A DNA stretch of 64,000 nucleotides from Platerodrilus igneus (GCA_036346225.1 JARFIW010000139.1:6262001-6326000), one strand, 5' to 3'; shown: positions 21,657 through 33,179, numbered from the stretch's first letter. A program made the numbers and translations. The notes: generated by a model not told the origin, from the sequence alone.

Positions 21657-22810
21657 ATGGAACATATTATGCTCAATGACGACTTGGACATGTTAGAAAT
21701 TTTGAAATATGGATATCCAAGAAGACAATATAACAGGGCGGAGCCCTTTTACGATTTAGATAATTTATCTTTTTTTAGAAGATTTCGTTTAACGAAACCC
21801 ACCGTATTACAGTTACTGATGGAAATTGAGGAATATTTAGAGTTTGCAAACGATTTGTAACTACATTAAACTGAAATATAAATTTTTGACAGTCTCCAAT
21901 AACAAATATTTATGAAATAGTTTCTATTTTTTTTAGGAACCACAGCGTATCTCCCAATAATCAGTTGTTAACGTGTCTTCGTTACTTTGCAAGTGCAGGA
22001 CATCTAAATACCGTAGCTGATTTTATGGGGATGCACGTTTCTACCACTTCACGGATAATAAACAGAGTTTCAGAAGCCATTTGCAGATTGAGTGCAAATT
22101 ATATAAAGATGCCACGTAATGTTGACATCTTGCACGTTCAGCACCAGTTCTATAAAGTAGCCTCATTTCCTAGAGTAGTTGGATGCTTAGATGAAACGCA
22201 TATTAAAATACAATCGCCTGGAGGAGTAGATGGAGAAATATTTACAAATAGGAAAGGATATTTTTCAATAAATACTCAAGCAGTCTGCGACAGTAATTTA
22301 AAGATAATGGATATTGTAGCTAGGTGGAGTGGATCCACTCACAATGCCACAGTCTTTATGAATAGTCGTTTAAGGGCTAGATTTGAAAGAGGGGGCTTTC
22401 AAAATTGTGTATTGCTAGGTGATGCTGGATATCCAGTAAAATTATACTTGCTAACACCTTTGGGAAATCCTATAACAAGAACTGAACAGTTATATAACAA
22501 GTCTCATATCCGCACACGTAATTGTGTCGAACGACTGTTTGGTGTATGGAAGCGAAGATTTCCGGTTTTGGCATATGGTTTGAGACTAAAGATGGAAACT
22601 GTGTTAAAGGTGATAGTAGCTGCACCAGTTTTGCATAACATAGCTAGAGAAAACAACGAGCCTGAACCACCACCTCCTGAAAACATATACATCGACGAAC
22701 TAAATTACTTAATTGAAATAGGTCAAGTTGCCGATGTACCCAATAACAATATAGATAATGCACATTTTAGAAATAGTTTATTAAATGATTATTTTGCTAA
22801 TTTAGTATAA
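21657..22810 (+). CDS. HARBI1-like: PIF/Harbinger transposase (HARBI1-like), two exons, apparently intact
   Basis: Exon 1 is 21657-21856 and exon 2 is 21937-22810. An 80-base intron has GTAACT donor and TTTTTTTTAG acceptor. The splice joins codons in frame and restores the conserved segment before LLTCLRYFA, giving 357 residues, the usual length. The DDE nuclease triad is present: D152 in GCLDETHI, D229 in LLGDAGYP and E265 in NCVERLFGVWKRR. These enzymes cut and paste the element, normally into a 3-bp TWA target, with help from a Myb-like partner. Such a partner gene lies tail to tail downstream (24950-22855). No stop or frameshift was seen, so the copy may be active or recently domesticated. 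Terminal inverted repeats were not located. Confidence 0.92.
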
Positions 22811-22854
22811 GAATTTAATATACGATTATATATTGAGTTGTTCGTTAGTAGTAG

Positions 22855-24950
22855 CTAGAAGTTAAGTTTAATGGTTTCTTGCTGAATTTTAAGATTTAGT
22901 AACTCAACCTTAAGTTTGTGCTCTTGTTTTTGAGATTCTATTTCTTGTTGTAACTCCTTCTTTTCATAGTCTGCTATAACAAGTCTTTTGTGAGTAAGTA
23001 AGCCCTCACTGAAGTTGTTGGACGCCGGCGACTACTTGATAAAATTTTTCGTTTTTCTGGAGTCTGCTTGTTCAGCTCCTATACAAACACTGAATAAGAA
23101 CAAATGCTATCTTGATGGCAAGTTTTTTAATTCTTAAGAAAGTTTTAGTGATGCTACCATTGAGAACCGCCAGTAACCGTATTTAATAGCGAGGACTGGT
23201 TATACAGAGAAATGTCTAATACCCCATGGTTTGATGTCGTTATTTGTTACCTAACGCTACCAAAGGTTGGTTATTCATTAGTTTGATAGTCTAAAGATTG
23301 TAATATAACCATAGAGTGTTTGTATGAATACGTAGGTTATTAAAAGCTGGTTTAGCTAACTGCAAATGAAGTAATGGTATGGCTTGCTGGCTGTTTACGA
23401 TACAATTACTTCAATGGTTATCTCACTAAAATTTGCTCCTTATGCTTAAAATTTACATTGCAAGGTCTCTTCAAGTTCTCTCTTACAGGTGTTCTTAATG
23501 CACGTGTTGTTTTATTACACTTTAATTTGGTGATACATTTATATGGTGATAGTTCTTTAAAGTCGGTAATACAGTTAAAAGTCGATAATACAGTTACCAA
23601 AGTTCATAAGATACATCGCGCAAGCGCAATGAATAGGAAAGCAATGCAACGCTCTGGCGGCCGGAAGCGCGAACCTTATTACAGATTTCGCGTTGCCAAC
23701 TACCATGACGTCATCATTACCCCAAATTATATTGCGCCATAACCGGAAATATAAAAATTAAACAAAAGTTCATATTCGTGAACAAATTAAACACGGTATT
23801 ACTTACCCCGGAAATCCGAACGTTCTGCGGGGTTGAACCAAAGTTGGCCTCTATCAGGGTTCCTCAGGGCTCCATCTCGGAGTAATCAAAGATGGTGACT
23901 CATCATCTCGGGTCGTGGAGTTCGTTTCGCCTAAGGTTGCCAATTACCTACCTATGCAGGGATCGGGCAGGAATACTAGGTAAAGGTAGACAAACAAAAG
24001 ATAATCAAGCAAAGGAAATCTACATAGGTAAAGCTACGATACGATACCTCAAGGCGACCACTCGAAGAACCAAGGCAAAAGGCCTCGTTTCAGAGCGTCA
24101 TTAAAACCTCTCACCACTTTGTCCCCACTCCTTGTCTTTTTCCCATTGGCGCGAACTGCGCAAACGCACTCTAACGTAACGGAAGTACACGCCTAGTCTA
24201 TTTAAAATTCCCGCGCACCGCGTCTTTTGAAATTATGGCGCGAAACTTCCGTACATCAAAACTTAACCTAAAAACACTGTTTAAGTGCCGATTTGGCACG
24301 TAACAGTTTTACATAGTGGATTTGTTGATAAATTTGCCTGTTGAATACAATGCATTTCCAATTTAGCATCTTTATTTCAAATGTCATTCTCTTCCACATC
24401 AGCAGTATAATCTGAAAACCACACCTATTATAATCTCTGTATTATCCTGAAATTTAAGTAATATATCTAACCGTGGTGAAGCACAAACACCTTCCATTTC
24501 AAATTCGATTTCATTGTTTTCATTATCAATGTCAATAATGTTTGAATCGGAATCAAACGGATTCTCTAATCCAAACACAGTTTTTGTGTTTATAATCGAT
24601 AACAAATGCTCTTGATTGGGATCTGTTGGTATATTCTTTTTCTTCCCTCCTCCGGCAACAAAGATTTCCTTTTTCTCATCAGCTACCTGTTTTCGAACCT
24701 CTTTCTTCGTATTGTCATAAAAAATTTTCAACGATTCTAAACTCCTGTTACACAAATTCGGCGATAGTGCATTGAATTCTTCTGTTATCTTACGCCAAGC
24801 GTCAGCTTTTTCTCCAACAGAAACTTGGTTGGTTTTTTTATTTTCAATCACATGCTGATATTTTTCTACAAGTGAAAGTAACATTTCTTTTTTACAGGAC
24901 GTAAAGTTCGTGGACCTAACACGTTTACATTTTGCACCAACAGCATCCAT
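22855..24950 (-). CDS. Harbinger-associated Myb/SANT-like DNA-binding protein, probably two exons
   Basis: The first exon (24950 to about 24420-24399) starts at an ATG and encodes a Myb/SANT-like (MADF/NAIF1-type) domain in residues 12-85. It shows the spaced aromatic and basic positions KKEMLLSLVEKY, DAWRKITEEF and SLESLKIFYDN. It is followed by a glycine-lysine patch (GGGKKK) and an acidic region. A second minus-strand open stretch at 23031-22855 (starting SPASNNFSEG, with KKELQQEIESQKQEHKLK coiled coil, stop at 22855) looks like the C-terminal exon, with an AG acceptor just upstream. Harbinger elements carry such a gene: the protein binds element ends and imports the transposase. The intron of about 1.4 kb is unusually large and contains unrelated repeat-like DNA. 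The exact donor is uncertain. Confidence 0.75.
23032..24398. other. Large intron of the Myb-like gene with possible nested LTR
   Basis: The GC-richer part 23600-24305 differs in composition from its surroundings. On the minus strand it begins TGTTACGTGCC at 24305, as LTRs do, and has a TTTAAATAG TATA-like site near 24200. No matching end or duplication could be fixed. The 122-aa plus-strand ORF at 23374-23742 resembles nothing. Confidence 0.3.
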
Positions 24951-25103
24951 TATTTTTGATTGTAAATTTTCACTTTAAAATGTATGGTACTCAAATATTT
25001 GGAGGTTAGGCTTGGATACTATTTACCCGCGAAAATGTATTTTAGGAGGGAGTTTTCCTACAAAATTGCATTACGAGACGTAACGGTTTTAAAGAGGGAG
25101 CAG

Positions 25104-25425
25104 TGTTGCGAGCTACTATTAGGCAACCCTTCAAACACACAAGCGCCGTAAGCACTGTATATTCTCCAGGGACCGAGAATTTTCTAGCAATTACTGGAGG
25201 ATGAATTATCCTTTTAATTCAGGGTATAAATAAGACCGATGATGAAGTACATAGTTAGTCTATATCAAAATGTCGAATATAAATTATATCGTGTAAAGTT
25301 AAATAGTTGAGCTTTTAGAAGTCCAACAGTAAATATAAATGTTATATTATGTGCACGTGTCTAATGTTCATGCAGCTTGTAGAATACATAAATAGACAAA
25401 AGTGTAATAAATAAATAGTTGGGTT
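25104..25425 (+). repeat. LTR-like dispersed repeat B, copy 2
   Basis: Direct repeat of 19147-19465, starting TGTTGCGAGCTACTATTAGG. It directly abuts the 5' flank of the Myb-like gene. The 5.6 kb between copies is a Harbinger element rather than a retrotransposon interior, so the copies are probably independent insertions. Confidence 0.55.
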
Positions 25426-25683
25426 AGTGTTGTTATTGGACCTATGATTAAGAAGTTAGTTTAAGAAGATATTAGTGCTTGTAAATTCATTAGTGTGATA
25501 GTGGTTCATTGTTAATTGGACTGAACACATCTATAAATAAAGCATATACTGTTAATTAGACTTGTGAACAGTAAGTAATAAAGACTTTTGTTATTACTTG
25601 TTTTAAATTAGTGAAACCTGGTAGTACTAGCCAGCTACAGTATTTATTTTAACAATTCGTCCCATAATTCATATTATAATATA

Positions 25684-25800
25684 CTCAGTAACATGGAAAT
25701 TGCAAAATCAAAAAACGTTGGGAATTTTTTGACCAAACTTGACAGATATGTTTAGCTACTTAAAGGTAATAATTGATTCAAAGAAAACCGAAAGATTAAC
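25684..25800 (+). repeat. Left terminal inverted repeat of the Tc1-like element
   Basis: Pairs with about 30050-30158. The duplication is a TA dinucleotide. Confidence 0.8.
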
Positions 25801-25851
25801 ACAATTTTTATTAATAATGTGTTGGGTCTCCCCTATTTGTTACACACTCCC

Positions 25852-26690
25852 TCACTGTTCGTGGTATCGAATACAGTAGGTGGTGATGTCCTTTTGGGAT
25901 ATTGTGTTCCAAGCAATCTGCACTATATGCCGGAGAGCTTTCAGTATATGCGGAAGATTTGCTAAGTTCCCCAGTTTTCTACCCATAATGTTCCACACAT
26001 GTGCAATTGGTAAATATCGGGAAATCTGAGTGGCCATGGTAAAATATTGACGTGGGCGTCTTTAAATCGGTTGAGAGTAGTCCTCGCTACGTGAAGACGG
26101 GCATTATCCTGCTGGAAAAGTGGGTGTTCGAGCTGTTGAAGAAAGGATATAGGGTTCCACAACTTCATTAACGTAGCGCTCGGATGAATATCAAATGAGA
26201 CATACTTTCATATGTTATAGCACGACATACCAATAACCCCCTCGGTTTAGTGCACATACCTTTCAACAGTACATTTAACATTGGCAGGTTCCTCACGGGG
26301 CTTTGTCTGACTCTCATACGTCCATCATGCATACCTAAACAGAATCGGTATTCATCACTGAATGCTCCGTATGCCACTCCAGGTTCCAGTGTAATCGCAA
26401 ACTGCACCGCTCCAAATTTTGCTATCGGTGTTGAGCCGGAAGCGGTAATACAAGATGTGGTCGATAGGATTGTAAGCCGAAAGCCTTAATTCGGCGATAA
26501 ACGTTCGAAGGGTTACAAAACGACCTTCATTATCTAACCAGTGGTCACAAATTGACCTGGTACTGGAGAAACGGTCTCTTAGAGATATTAGACTAAGATG
26601 CGGTCTTGCACCTCATTAATGTCTTTAGCCACCCGTTCCTGTTTTATGACATTTCAGTCCATAATTGATACCAACGCATAATTGGGGATT
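25852..26690 (-). pseudogene. Tc1-like transposase, decayed (N-terminus at 29850-29925)
   Basis: The minus strand in three frames shows Tc1 catalytic-domain motifs: FSDEYRFCLGMHDGR (first Asp region), LFQQDNARLHVARTT (second Asp) and PLRFPDIY followed by HVWNIMGRKLGN, where SPDLSPIEHVWD-type sequence with the catalytic Glu or Asp is expected. Upstream, TVYRRIKAFGLQSYRPH-type helix-turn-helix sequence is readable near 26450-26520. The first residues (QNYRQLSEFDRG) lie across the nested insertion at 29850-29925. Several frameshifts and stops mean it is inactive. Confidence 0.85.
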
Positions 26691-26731
26691 GGTTCCCTGA
26701 ACGAAAAACCACTTTCACGCAACCCAACAAT

Positions 26732-26959
26732 TTGTTTTACCTAAGGCAGCATTTTTCTTTTCTTTCAAACCGACGCTACAACAATAGGCGAGATGATTTG
26801 CTCTCTATACCCATACACCATACCCATACATTTCACTCATCCTTTTTAGTGTCCAGTTCCCTTTTGTGGAATAGTATTCCTAAAGATTTTAGGCAGGCCC
26901 CGACTGTGCAATGTTTCCGTAAACTCTTACAGGAACATCTACTAAACTCTCAGGTATGA
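26732..26959 (+). pseudogene. C-terminal end of a non-LTR reverse transcriptase ORF
   Basis: The 75-codon frame ends in the pattern typical of CR1/L2/Jockey-type ORF2 C-termini: RRDDLLSIP, then FHSSFLVSSSLLWNSIPKDF and FRKLLQEHLL before the stop. The frame extends upstream of the ATG into about 26690. The catalytic domain is absent, as in most 5'-truncated copies. Confidence 0.7.
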
Positions 26960-27001
26960 AGGCAGACTGCCGGAACGGTGCACTTCCCTAGATCGATGCT
27001 C

Positions 27002-27002
27002 G

Positions 27003-27036
<34 letters not shown>

Positions 27037-27085
27037 GTGTGTGTGTGTGCGTGCGTGTGTGTGGGTGTGTGTGAGTGTGCATTTG
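27002..27085. repeat. (GT)n microsatellite
   Basis: GT dinucleotides with a few A and C interruptions, in the 3' UTR of the non-LTR element. It causes the low-complexity ORF on the minus strand. Confidence 0.95.
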
Positions 27086-28257
27086 TATGTGTTTGTGGTG
27101 GTAGTTTTTAACGGTACGTGTGAATGGAGTATGTTCTTGATTAATTGAAATTTGAGTGCTATATCATCCAAAATTTGGAGAGACTATCATAAAAAGAAGG
27201 ATCTAAAAAAAAAGGAAGATAATTTATCATCATCATTAGATCTTCAGTCTCTGAAAATGGTTAGACGCGTACCATCATTGTTTCCTATTCTGAACTAACC
27301 TACAGACTTCCCTGAAATTTGCACAGTCTGCATCTATCACTATCTGATCTAGGTCTACATCTACCTCTTTTTTCCTATCACTACTTGTAATATATCCCAT
27401 ACATTCCCCAAAAACGGCTTAGAACGTATTCTGCCTTTCTATTTCTCCTATCTTTATTCACAGATATCCTTGTTCCCCTACTATTTCTATAACCTACTTG
27501 TTATTAAATTTGTCTGTCCATCCTCATACATCTGAAGCACAGCATTTCAAAAGGCTGCTACCGTTTTTTTGTCTGCTTTTCAGACTGCCCGTATTTTATA
27601 AGCAGACTGTGGTGTGCTCCACACATATGCTTTCAACAATTTTCTTCTTGTTCTATGTTTGTTGTTTTTCATCATAGGCGCTGTTCTTTCTTGTTAGATG
27701 CAGTTCGGTACCCCTATTTCCCGACATTCAGTGGTTGTGAAGGAGGTAAGCAGCCTGTGGCTGCCAAGTTCCTCCAGCACTTAAACATTTAGCGATTTAA
27801 TATTTTTTCCAATATATCTTTTCGCACAGTCAACATTAGTTGCAGATATTTCATAACCAACACCTGTTGTTGTTTATAATAATCATCCGGTTTATCTGCG
27901 CATATTTTTTCGTCATTAAGTTTTCTGGCTCAAAAATGGTTGAACACGTACCTCTACTTATTTATATTCTGAGCTAGCCTACACAGTTCCCGTAAATTCT
28001 CACACAGCATGCATACAGCTCGGTTCCCCTTCTATTGTTTTCTAATTTTATGTTCTATTTCACCGAGATTCAGTGAAGGGAGTCAAGCAGACTGTGGCTG
28101 CCAAGATCCCTAAACACTTAGACATTTGCCGAAATACTAGTTTTCCAGTAAATCCTTTCACACAATTAACATTATTCAAGAATATTGCCCAACCAATACT
28201 TGTAGTTGCTTATAATAATCATCATGTTTAAGTGCAGTTACTTTCTTCGTCATTAAT

Positions 28258-28943
28258 TTATCCATCTTGGCACTGGTTAGATGCGTACCTACATTGATTT
28301 CTAATATGAGCTAGACCACACATTTCCCTGAAGCTCCTACAGCCTTCTTTCACTATCTGTGTGCAGTAGTCTAACCTAGGTCTACCTCTTCTTCTCTTTT
28401 TTTTTATTTTTGCTTCTAATATATTTTGCACTATTTCCTTATGCCATAGTATGTGGCCTATCACCCTATCTCTCCTATTTTTTACCGTTTTCCACATATT
28501 TTTTTCCTCTCCTACCATTTTTAGCACCTCTTCGTTTTAAGCAATCTTTTCCTTGTTTCTAGGTTTATTGTCTTTGAACACCGTAGTTGCTGTTTCTTGT
28601 TAAATGTAGCACGACCTTGTGTTAATCTTTGTTTTATATCTTTTGTGCTTTTCCCATTTTGCGTTATTTGGCTTCCTAGGTAGCAAACATCCTTAACCTC
28701 TTGTAAGTTCGTGTTACATATTTGTATTTTTGTTTTTGATTTATTTTCCCCTTCTTTGCATACTAGTACCTTAGTTTTAGTTTTGTTAATTTTCATACCG
28801 TATCTCTCCGTTAGAATCGTTTCTATTTCATTACGAGCAGCTTCTAACTCTTCCTTGCTAAATGCTAATACCGCTATTTCATCTGCAAATCTAAGCATAC
28901 CAATTTTTTCCCCTGCATAGTAATTCCAAATGTCTTCCTGCAT
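28258..28943 (-). pseudogene. RTE-like reverse transcriptase, C-terminal part
   Basis: Two frames (28943-28521 and 28527-28258) encode the palm motif LRFADEIAVLA, then the thumb/connection stretch CYLGSQITQNG. The C-terminal end typical of insect endonuclease-reverse transcriptases follows (VIGHILWH, then KKKRRRGRPRLDY and SNQCQDG). The second catalytic Asp of FADD is replaced by Glu. The upstream half of the reverse transcriptase is deleted at about 28944-28973. Confidence 0.8.
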
Positions 28944-28973
28944 TTGACAGTATTCATTAGTTTAGATTCTAAT

Positions 28974-29222
28974 CTAACCATGAGTACTCTTTGTTTTTTT
29001 TTGTAAGTAATTTTCTACACAGTATCCTATCTTTTTCCGCATAACTATCTCAACACCCATATTTCCATCCTCTGCTCCTGTATAAATTACTTTGAAGTCT
29101 CCACTCCAAAAATCCCCTGCCTCTGGCCACCGAACTTTGCTGATCCCTACCGTGTCTAGTGATAACGTATTTATTTCGATTTTTAGGTTCCCTAGCTTAC
29201 CTACTTGCTTCATACATTCCAC
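28974..29222 (-). pseudogene. RTE-like endonuclease, N-terminal fragment (CFDP2-like)
   Basis: Encodes the start of an EEP endonuclease with GISKVRWPEAGDFWSGDF, where GISEVRW supplies the catalytic Glu; here Glu is replaced by Lys. It closely matches 60943-60668. It joins directly to the distal reverse transcriptase because about 1.7 kb is missing relative to the longer copy. Confidence 0.8.
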
Positions 29223-30049
29223 CCGCCGACTTGCAAAATGTTCCCGACTCTTATTATTAATTTTCCGATTGCATCGTCAGAAGTAGTCCCCTCCCGTAGA
29301 TCCAAATGTTGGACTATTTTCACTCCGGAATCTTTTACCCCAGAGAATGCCATCATTTTATTATAATTTAGGTACGCTGTGTACTTGGGAGGTAATGTGG
29401 TGGTTTCCCGTTGCCTTCCACATCGCGGTAGTGTGTCTTAGACTGCCATATCGACTCCTATGGTCTGTGCCAATCAAAGTACCAAAAGAGCCGCTGCCCT
29501 CTTTCGGAACCTGTCTTCGTCTGGTTCCTCACTAACGAACCTACTACTTTGATTGAACCTGTAGTTTGGCTCTTTAGCTCATTAGAATACGCAAGCCATT
29601 TCACCTGATCTAGTAATCTAGAACTTCGGCAAGGTGCAGGTTCATTCGCAATGGAATTTGTATTGTATTTTATTTAATTTATGATTGTTATTATATTCAT
29701 TTGAGGATACTACTGCGTGTAAGTTAGGTGTAAGACAGGGCCTAATGGCTATAATCGCGCTTGATGCAGTATGTATTAAATGGTTATGTTTCATTATGTA
29801 TATTCATATTAACAATAAAGACGTTTCAATTCAATTTAATTCAATTCGACCTCTGTCGAATTCGCTCAATTGGCGGTAATTTTGGCTTTGCTGCACTCTA
29901 CACTTAATCGCGCCCTTAAAACACAAAAATCAACTAAAGTTTAACAGATATAACACAAAACTCAACTAAAACTTGCAAGAAATACACCGGATAATAATGT
30001 TAAAAAGAAATGACAGAAGTGTCAGATATACCAATACCACTTGATCTAT

Positions 30050-30158
30050 CGCAACGAAATTTTAATCAATTATTACATTTGGGTAGTAAAACATATCTGC
30101 CAAGTTTTGTCAAAAAATTCCCAACCCTTCTTGGTGTTGCATTTTCCATGTCACTGAA
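30050..30158 (-). repeat. Right terminal inverted repeat of the Tc1-like element
   Basis: Inverted copy of 25684-25800. Confidence 0.8.
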
Positions 30159-31839
30159 TATACTTGCAAATTCGTACTTCGATTGAAACTGATCGCTCTA
30201 CCGAGTCCTACGGTTTTGTACAAACTGTAAAGAATCGATGAGCTACCAGAAATTTTGGAGACTTTTCTAGATACTTTGTTTTGGTACGCACTGTTAGTTC
30301 TTTAATTGCACCTTTGTAACTGTCAATCAATCTATGGTTGGTTTAGTGGTTTCGTCCTTTTCTATTCTGAACACTTCGCTGCTTTTGTTACACTAGTCTG
30401 TTATGCGCCAAAACCGCTTCATAAAGTTATTTTGGTAAATAATTATTGTAGATTTTTTTTGTAAAATTAATTTAAGTATATTACATGCAGTTGTATAATA
30501 TAGTTTTGAGCAATAAGGGTATTATTACATATAATAAATGTGGCCTAGTGTTCTCTGGCAATGTTTTAGGGGGAATAGCTTTTCATTATCATGTAATCTT
30601 GCGGTGGAGACAGTTCGTACGTGTCGTGGAACGGACATGTCGCTTTCTTTACAAATCAAAACGCGCAACGAAGGGGTGGTGGTTGACGAAGTTGTAGGAA
30701 AAACAGCCACCATGAACGACTCTCGAATGGACCAGTTATCTTGATCGACGTGTGCGGGAATGCATATAAACTATGTAGTGGAGTGTTTACCTGTTGATTC
30801 CAATTGTAATTTGCGGTAATTTAGAAAGGTAAACGAGTATTGATTAATTACATGGTAAATTTGAAAGTAAATTATTTTATTTCGTTTGTAATTTTTGAGA
30901 AACCTAGTACGTCCTTTATACGGCACATGATTAATTACCATAACCTGTTTACAGTTATAAATCTTCAGTAGATTGGTATTCAGGGCAACTCCGTTAGTTT
31001 TTCCTGGCTTGTAGTGTTTCTTAAATAAGTTTATAAGCGATTCAGAATTGTAGATTACGACAGATAACGCCACCAACATTTTTAAAAGTTTATGTAAATT
31101 TGGAATAACAAAAATTGTATATTGGTGTTGTGAATATTCTGTTTTCATCTTCAGAATGTTAAATTTGTTTTTTATTAAAAAGTTTGATGTTTCGAATAGT
31201 TTTATATTTCCTCATAAAATTTTTTCTATGTAATTTTAAAATTAATCTATTTGTGAGTGGATAGGGAAGCTTCATACAAGCGCAAAAAACAGTTATTTAT
31301 GTATTTAAGTACGATTTTGCACATTTTTGTAACAACTATAGGAATTTTCATAAGGAGACGCCAGGTCCATACTCGTCATATCTTGTGAAGTTCAGTTTTT
31401 CACGGTTCTGAATTAACCTGGGTTAACCCTATTTTTTAAATCAATTTTTTATCTTCCACTTTTAAAAATCGGTAAACCCACCCCTAAAATTTTCGAAATA
31501 TCTCTTGGCGCCTATCGACTGCGCATGATTTTTATATTCTCACGTTTTACTTTTTTTACCCTAAGACCAACCCCTAACAGTTATACACTTCCTTAACCTT
31601 AATTTTTATCCCTTTTTTTTAAAACATTTTCTTAACTTATAAAGCATTGGATGAACTCAAATTTTCTTGGAAATCCCAATCCGATATGGTCTTTAATCTA
31701 GAAACGATTCCTAACAGATCTACAACCCCTATACGCTTACTTTTTTTATTTCTTAAGATTGTCTTAGGGCGTAAAGCAATAGGTGACCTAAAATTCTTCG
31801 AGAAGTAAGGATCCATCCCTACTTTTGATCTAAGAACAC
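30159..31839. other. No recognised gene
   Basis: Contains a 125-codon minus-strand ORF (31148-30771) and small ORFs near 30485-30744, none with recognisable motifs. Composition is like the surroundings. Confidence 0.35.
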
Positions 31840-32020
31840 TGTTACATTATTTGTTTTTCATGAGCATCACCTATTATATATATTTTGTAGTAGTCTGGAA
31901 AAAGTTTTGAGGGTTGAAGCCTTTTTTTAAATATATAATCTGTAAGTTTTCAGTTTCGATGTTCCAAAAATAAACAAATTTTCGATGTGTTTATTAGTGA
32001 GTTTGGCATATATTTTATCA
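31840..32020 (+). repeat. Copia-like 5' LTR, about 181 bp
   Basis: The boundaries are inferred from TG...CA ends and the adjoining primer-binding site. It has an AATAAACAAA signal near 31968. No second LTR is present in the window. Confidence 0.5.
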
Positions 32021-32059
32021 TGGTAGCAGAGCGTGGTTGGTTTATGAATTACAAAGGAA

Positions 32060-32780
32060 AAAGTATAATAAATAATTAACAAAATGCCAAACAAATAGGA
32101 TACCTATATACTGCCAGTGTTTGATGGCAAAAATTGGGGAAAATGAAAATTTTCGACTTTTATTAGTGCTAGAAAGTAAAGGGGTGAAGTATATTACAGA
32201 AAAAATGCAAGGAAAATAGAAGAGTGGAAAAGAATGATATAAAAGCAAGATCAATAATCGTATAAAGAGTTTCAAATTCACAACTAGAATTAATTATCAA
32301 CGAAATTACTGCAACAGACATGATCAAGAAGTTGACTTCTGTTTATGAACCTTCATCAACTGCTTTAAAATATATATCAAAAAGAAGACTGCTTGAGTTG
32401 AGAATGAAACAAAATGATGATTCACAAGAATTTTATCACTAAATTTGAAAAGCATATTAATGAACTGAATTGTGTTGGTGAAAGGTTGGAAAATGGTGAA
32501 CTTAACTATTTATTACTTGCTTTACCTGAGAATTTCAATAATATAGTTGATGTTGTAGATGCTTTGCCACCAAGGCAACGAACAGTGGACTACATTAAGT
32601 CCAAGTTGTTAATAGATTTCAAAAGGAACGAGGATAGCAAAAAATCTCATGTGTTCAGCTCTGATTTATTTGGTCAAAGTGGGTCTGTTACAGGGCATAT
32701 AAGAAAAGAAAGCAATCAAAATACGAAGAGATGCTATAGATGTGGTGGAATAAGTATGTCAAGCTACCACTAGAAATTAT
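32060..32780 (+). pseudogene. Copia-like Gag, decayed
   Basis: N-terminal similarity (VFDGKNWGKWKF) lies near 32110-32150, then frame breaks. The 119-codon frame 32414-32773 shows the UBN2/Gag helix pattern (LENGELNYLLLALPENF) and ends in a truncated CCHC knuckle (RCYRCGG). Gag packages the element RNA. Confidence 0.7.
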
Positions 32781-32786
32781 GGATAC

Positions 32787-33050
32787 ATGACCAAAGTTAT
32801 AGGGGGAAATTTCGTGACCGATACCAGTACTGTAGAGGAGCTAGAAGTAGGTCGCAGTCACCCAGCTGAAAATTCAACTGAAATCACTGACATCGAAAGT
32901 AGTAGTGAACAAGAGAGAAATTCATTTCATGTAGTTGTAATGACATCAAAAATGGGAAACAGTCTGGAGGATATAACATGGCTTCTGGACAGCGGATGTT
33001 TGGACCATATTGTAAATAACGATGCGTACTTTTATGAAATCAGAAACTAA
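32787..33050 (+). pseudogene. Copia-like aspartic protease fragment
   Basis: WLLDSGCLDHIVN contains the DSG catalytic motif in the usual Copia context (WxxDSGAxxH). It cleaves the polyprotein. The frame stops shortly after. Confidence 0.75.
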
Positions 33051-33179
33051 CAAAGACAGTCAACATAACGGTAGGTGTTGATCATCTAATTAAAACTCTT
33101 GCGATAGGAACCGTAATGGTAAAATTTAAGGTGGGTAAAATGATATGCCAACGGAGATAGAGAATATTATGCTCCAGAT

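Larger units (their letters stand above)
27226..29655 (-). mobile_element. RTE-like composite, copy 1: internally deleted element with 3'-transduced RTE ends
   Basis: Read on the minus strand from 29655: 5' leader, endonuclease start (29222-28974), reverse transcriptase C-terminal half (28943-28258), then two further RTE 3' fragments (about 28215-27890 and 27890-27226). It finishes in an ATGATGATG tail at the left edge. The same order and junctions recur at 54244-61336. RTE-clade elements typically end in short tandem repeats of this kind. Confidence 0.7.
26700..29850 (+). mobile_element. 5'-truncated CR1/Jockey-like non-LTR element, split by an RTE-like insertion
   Basis: Sequence left of the RTE insertion carries the C-terminal end of a reverse transcriptase ORF. 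Sequence right of it (29656-29850) is a 3' tail with AATAAAG and repeated TTCAATTCAATT, joined to Tc1 coding sequence. The element is in the opposite orientation to the Tc1 transposase. Confidence 0.65.
25684..30158 (-). mobile_element. Tc1-like DNA transposon with long terminal inverted repeats, twice nested
   Basis: The terminal sequences CTCAGTAACATGGAAATTGC (25684 on) and, inverted at the right end, TTCAGTGACATGGAAAATGC (from 30158 leftward) continue as inverted repeats of about 110 bp. Both share TTGGGAATTTTTTGAC and TTGATT. Each end is flanked by TA (25682-25683 and 30159-30160), the Tc1/mariner duplication. The transposase is on the minus strand and split by a plus-strand non-LTR element (about 26700-29850). 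That element itself holds an RTE-like insertion (27226-29655). Confidence 0.85.

Noticed and set aside
23374..23742. 122-codon plus-strand ORF
   Set aside because: Lies in the presumed intron of the Harbinger partner gene, has an opposing shadow ORF and resembles nothing.
19147..25425. A single LTR retrotransposon with LTRs at 19147 and 25104
   Set aside because: The interval contains a complete Harbinger and no gag-pol, and the primer sites at 19687 are on the wrong strand for the left repeat.
26950..27171. Threonine-histidine repeat protein on the minus strand
   Set aside because: Produced by the GT microsatellite.
30771..31148. 125-codon minus-strand ORF
   Set aside because: No recognisable motif, AT-biased composition, and no promoter, poly(A) or repeat context. 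Length is within chance for such AT-rich DNA.
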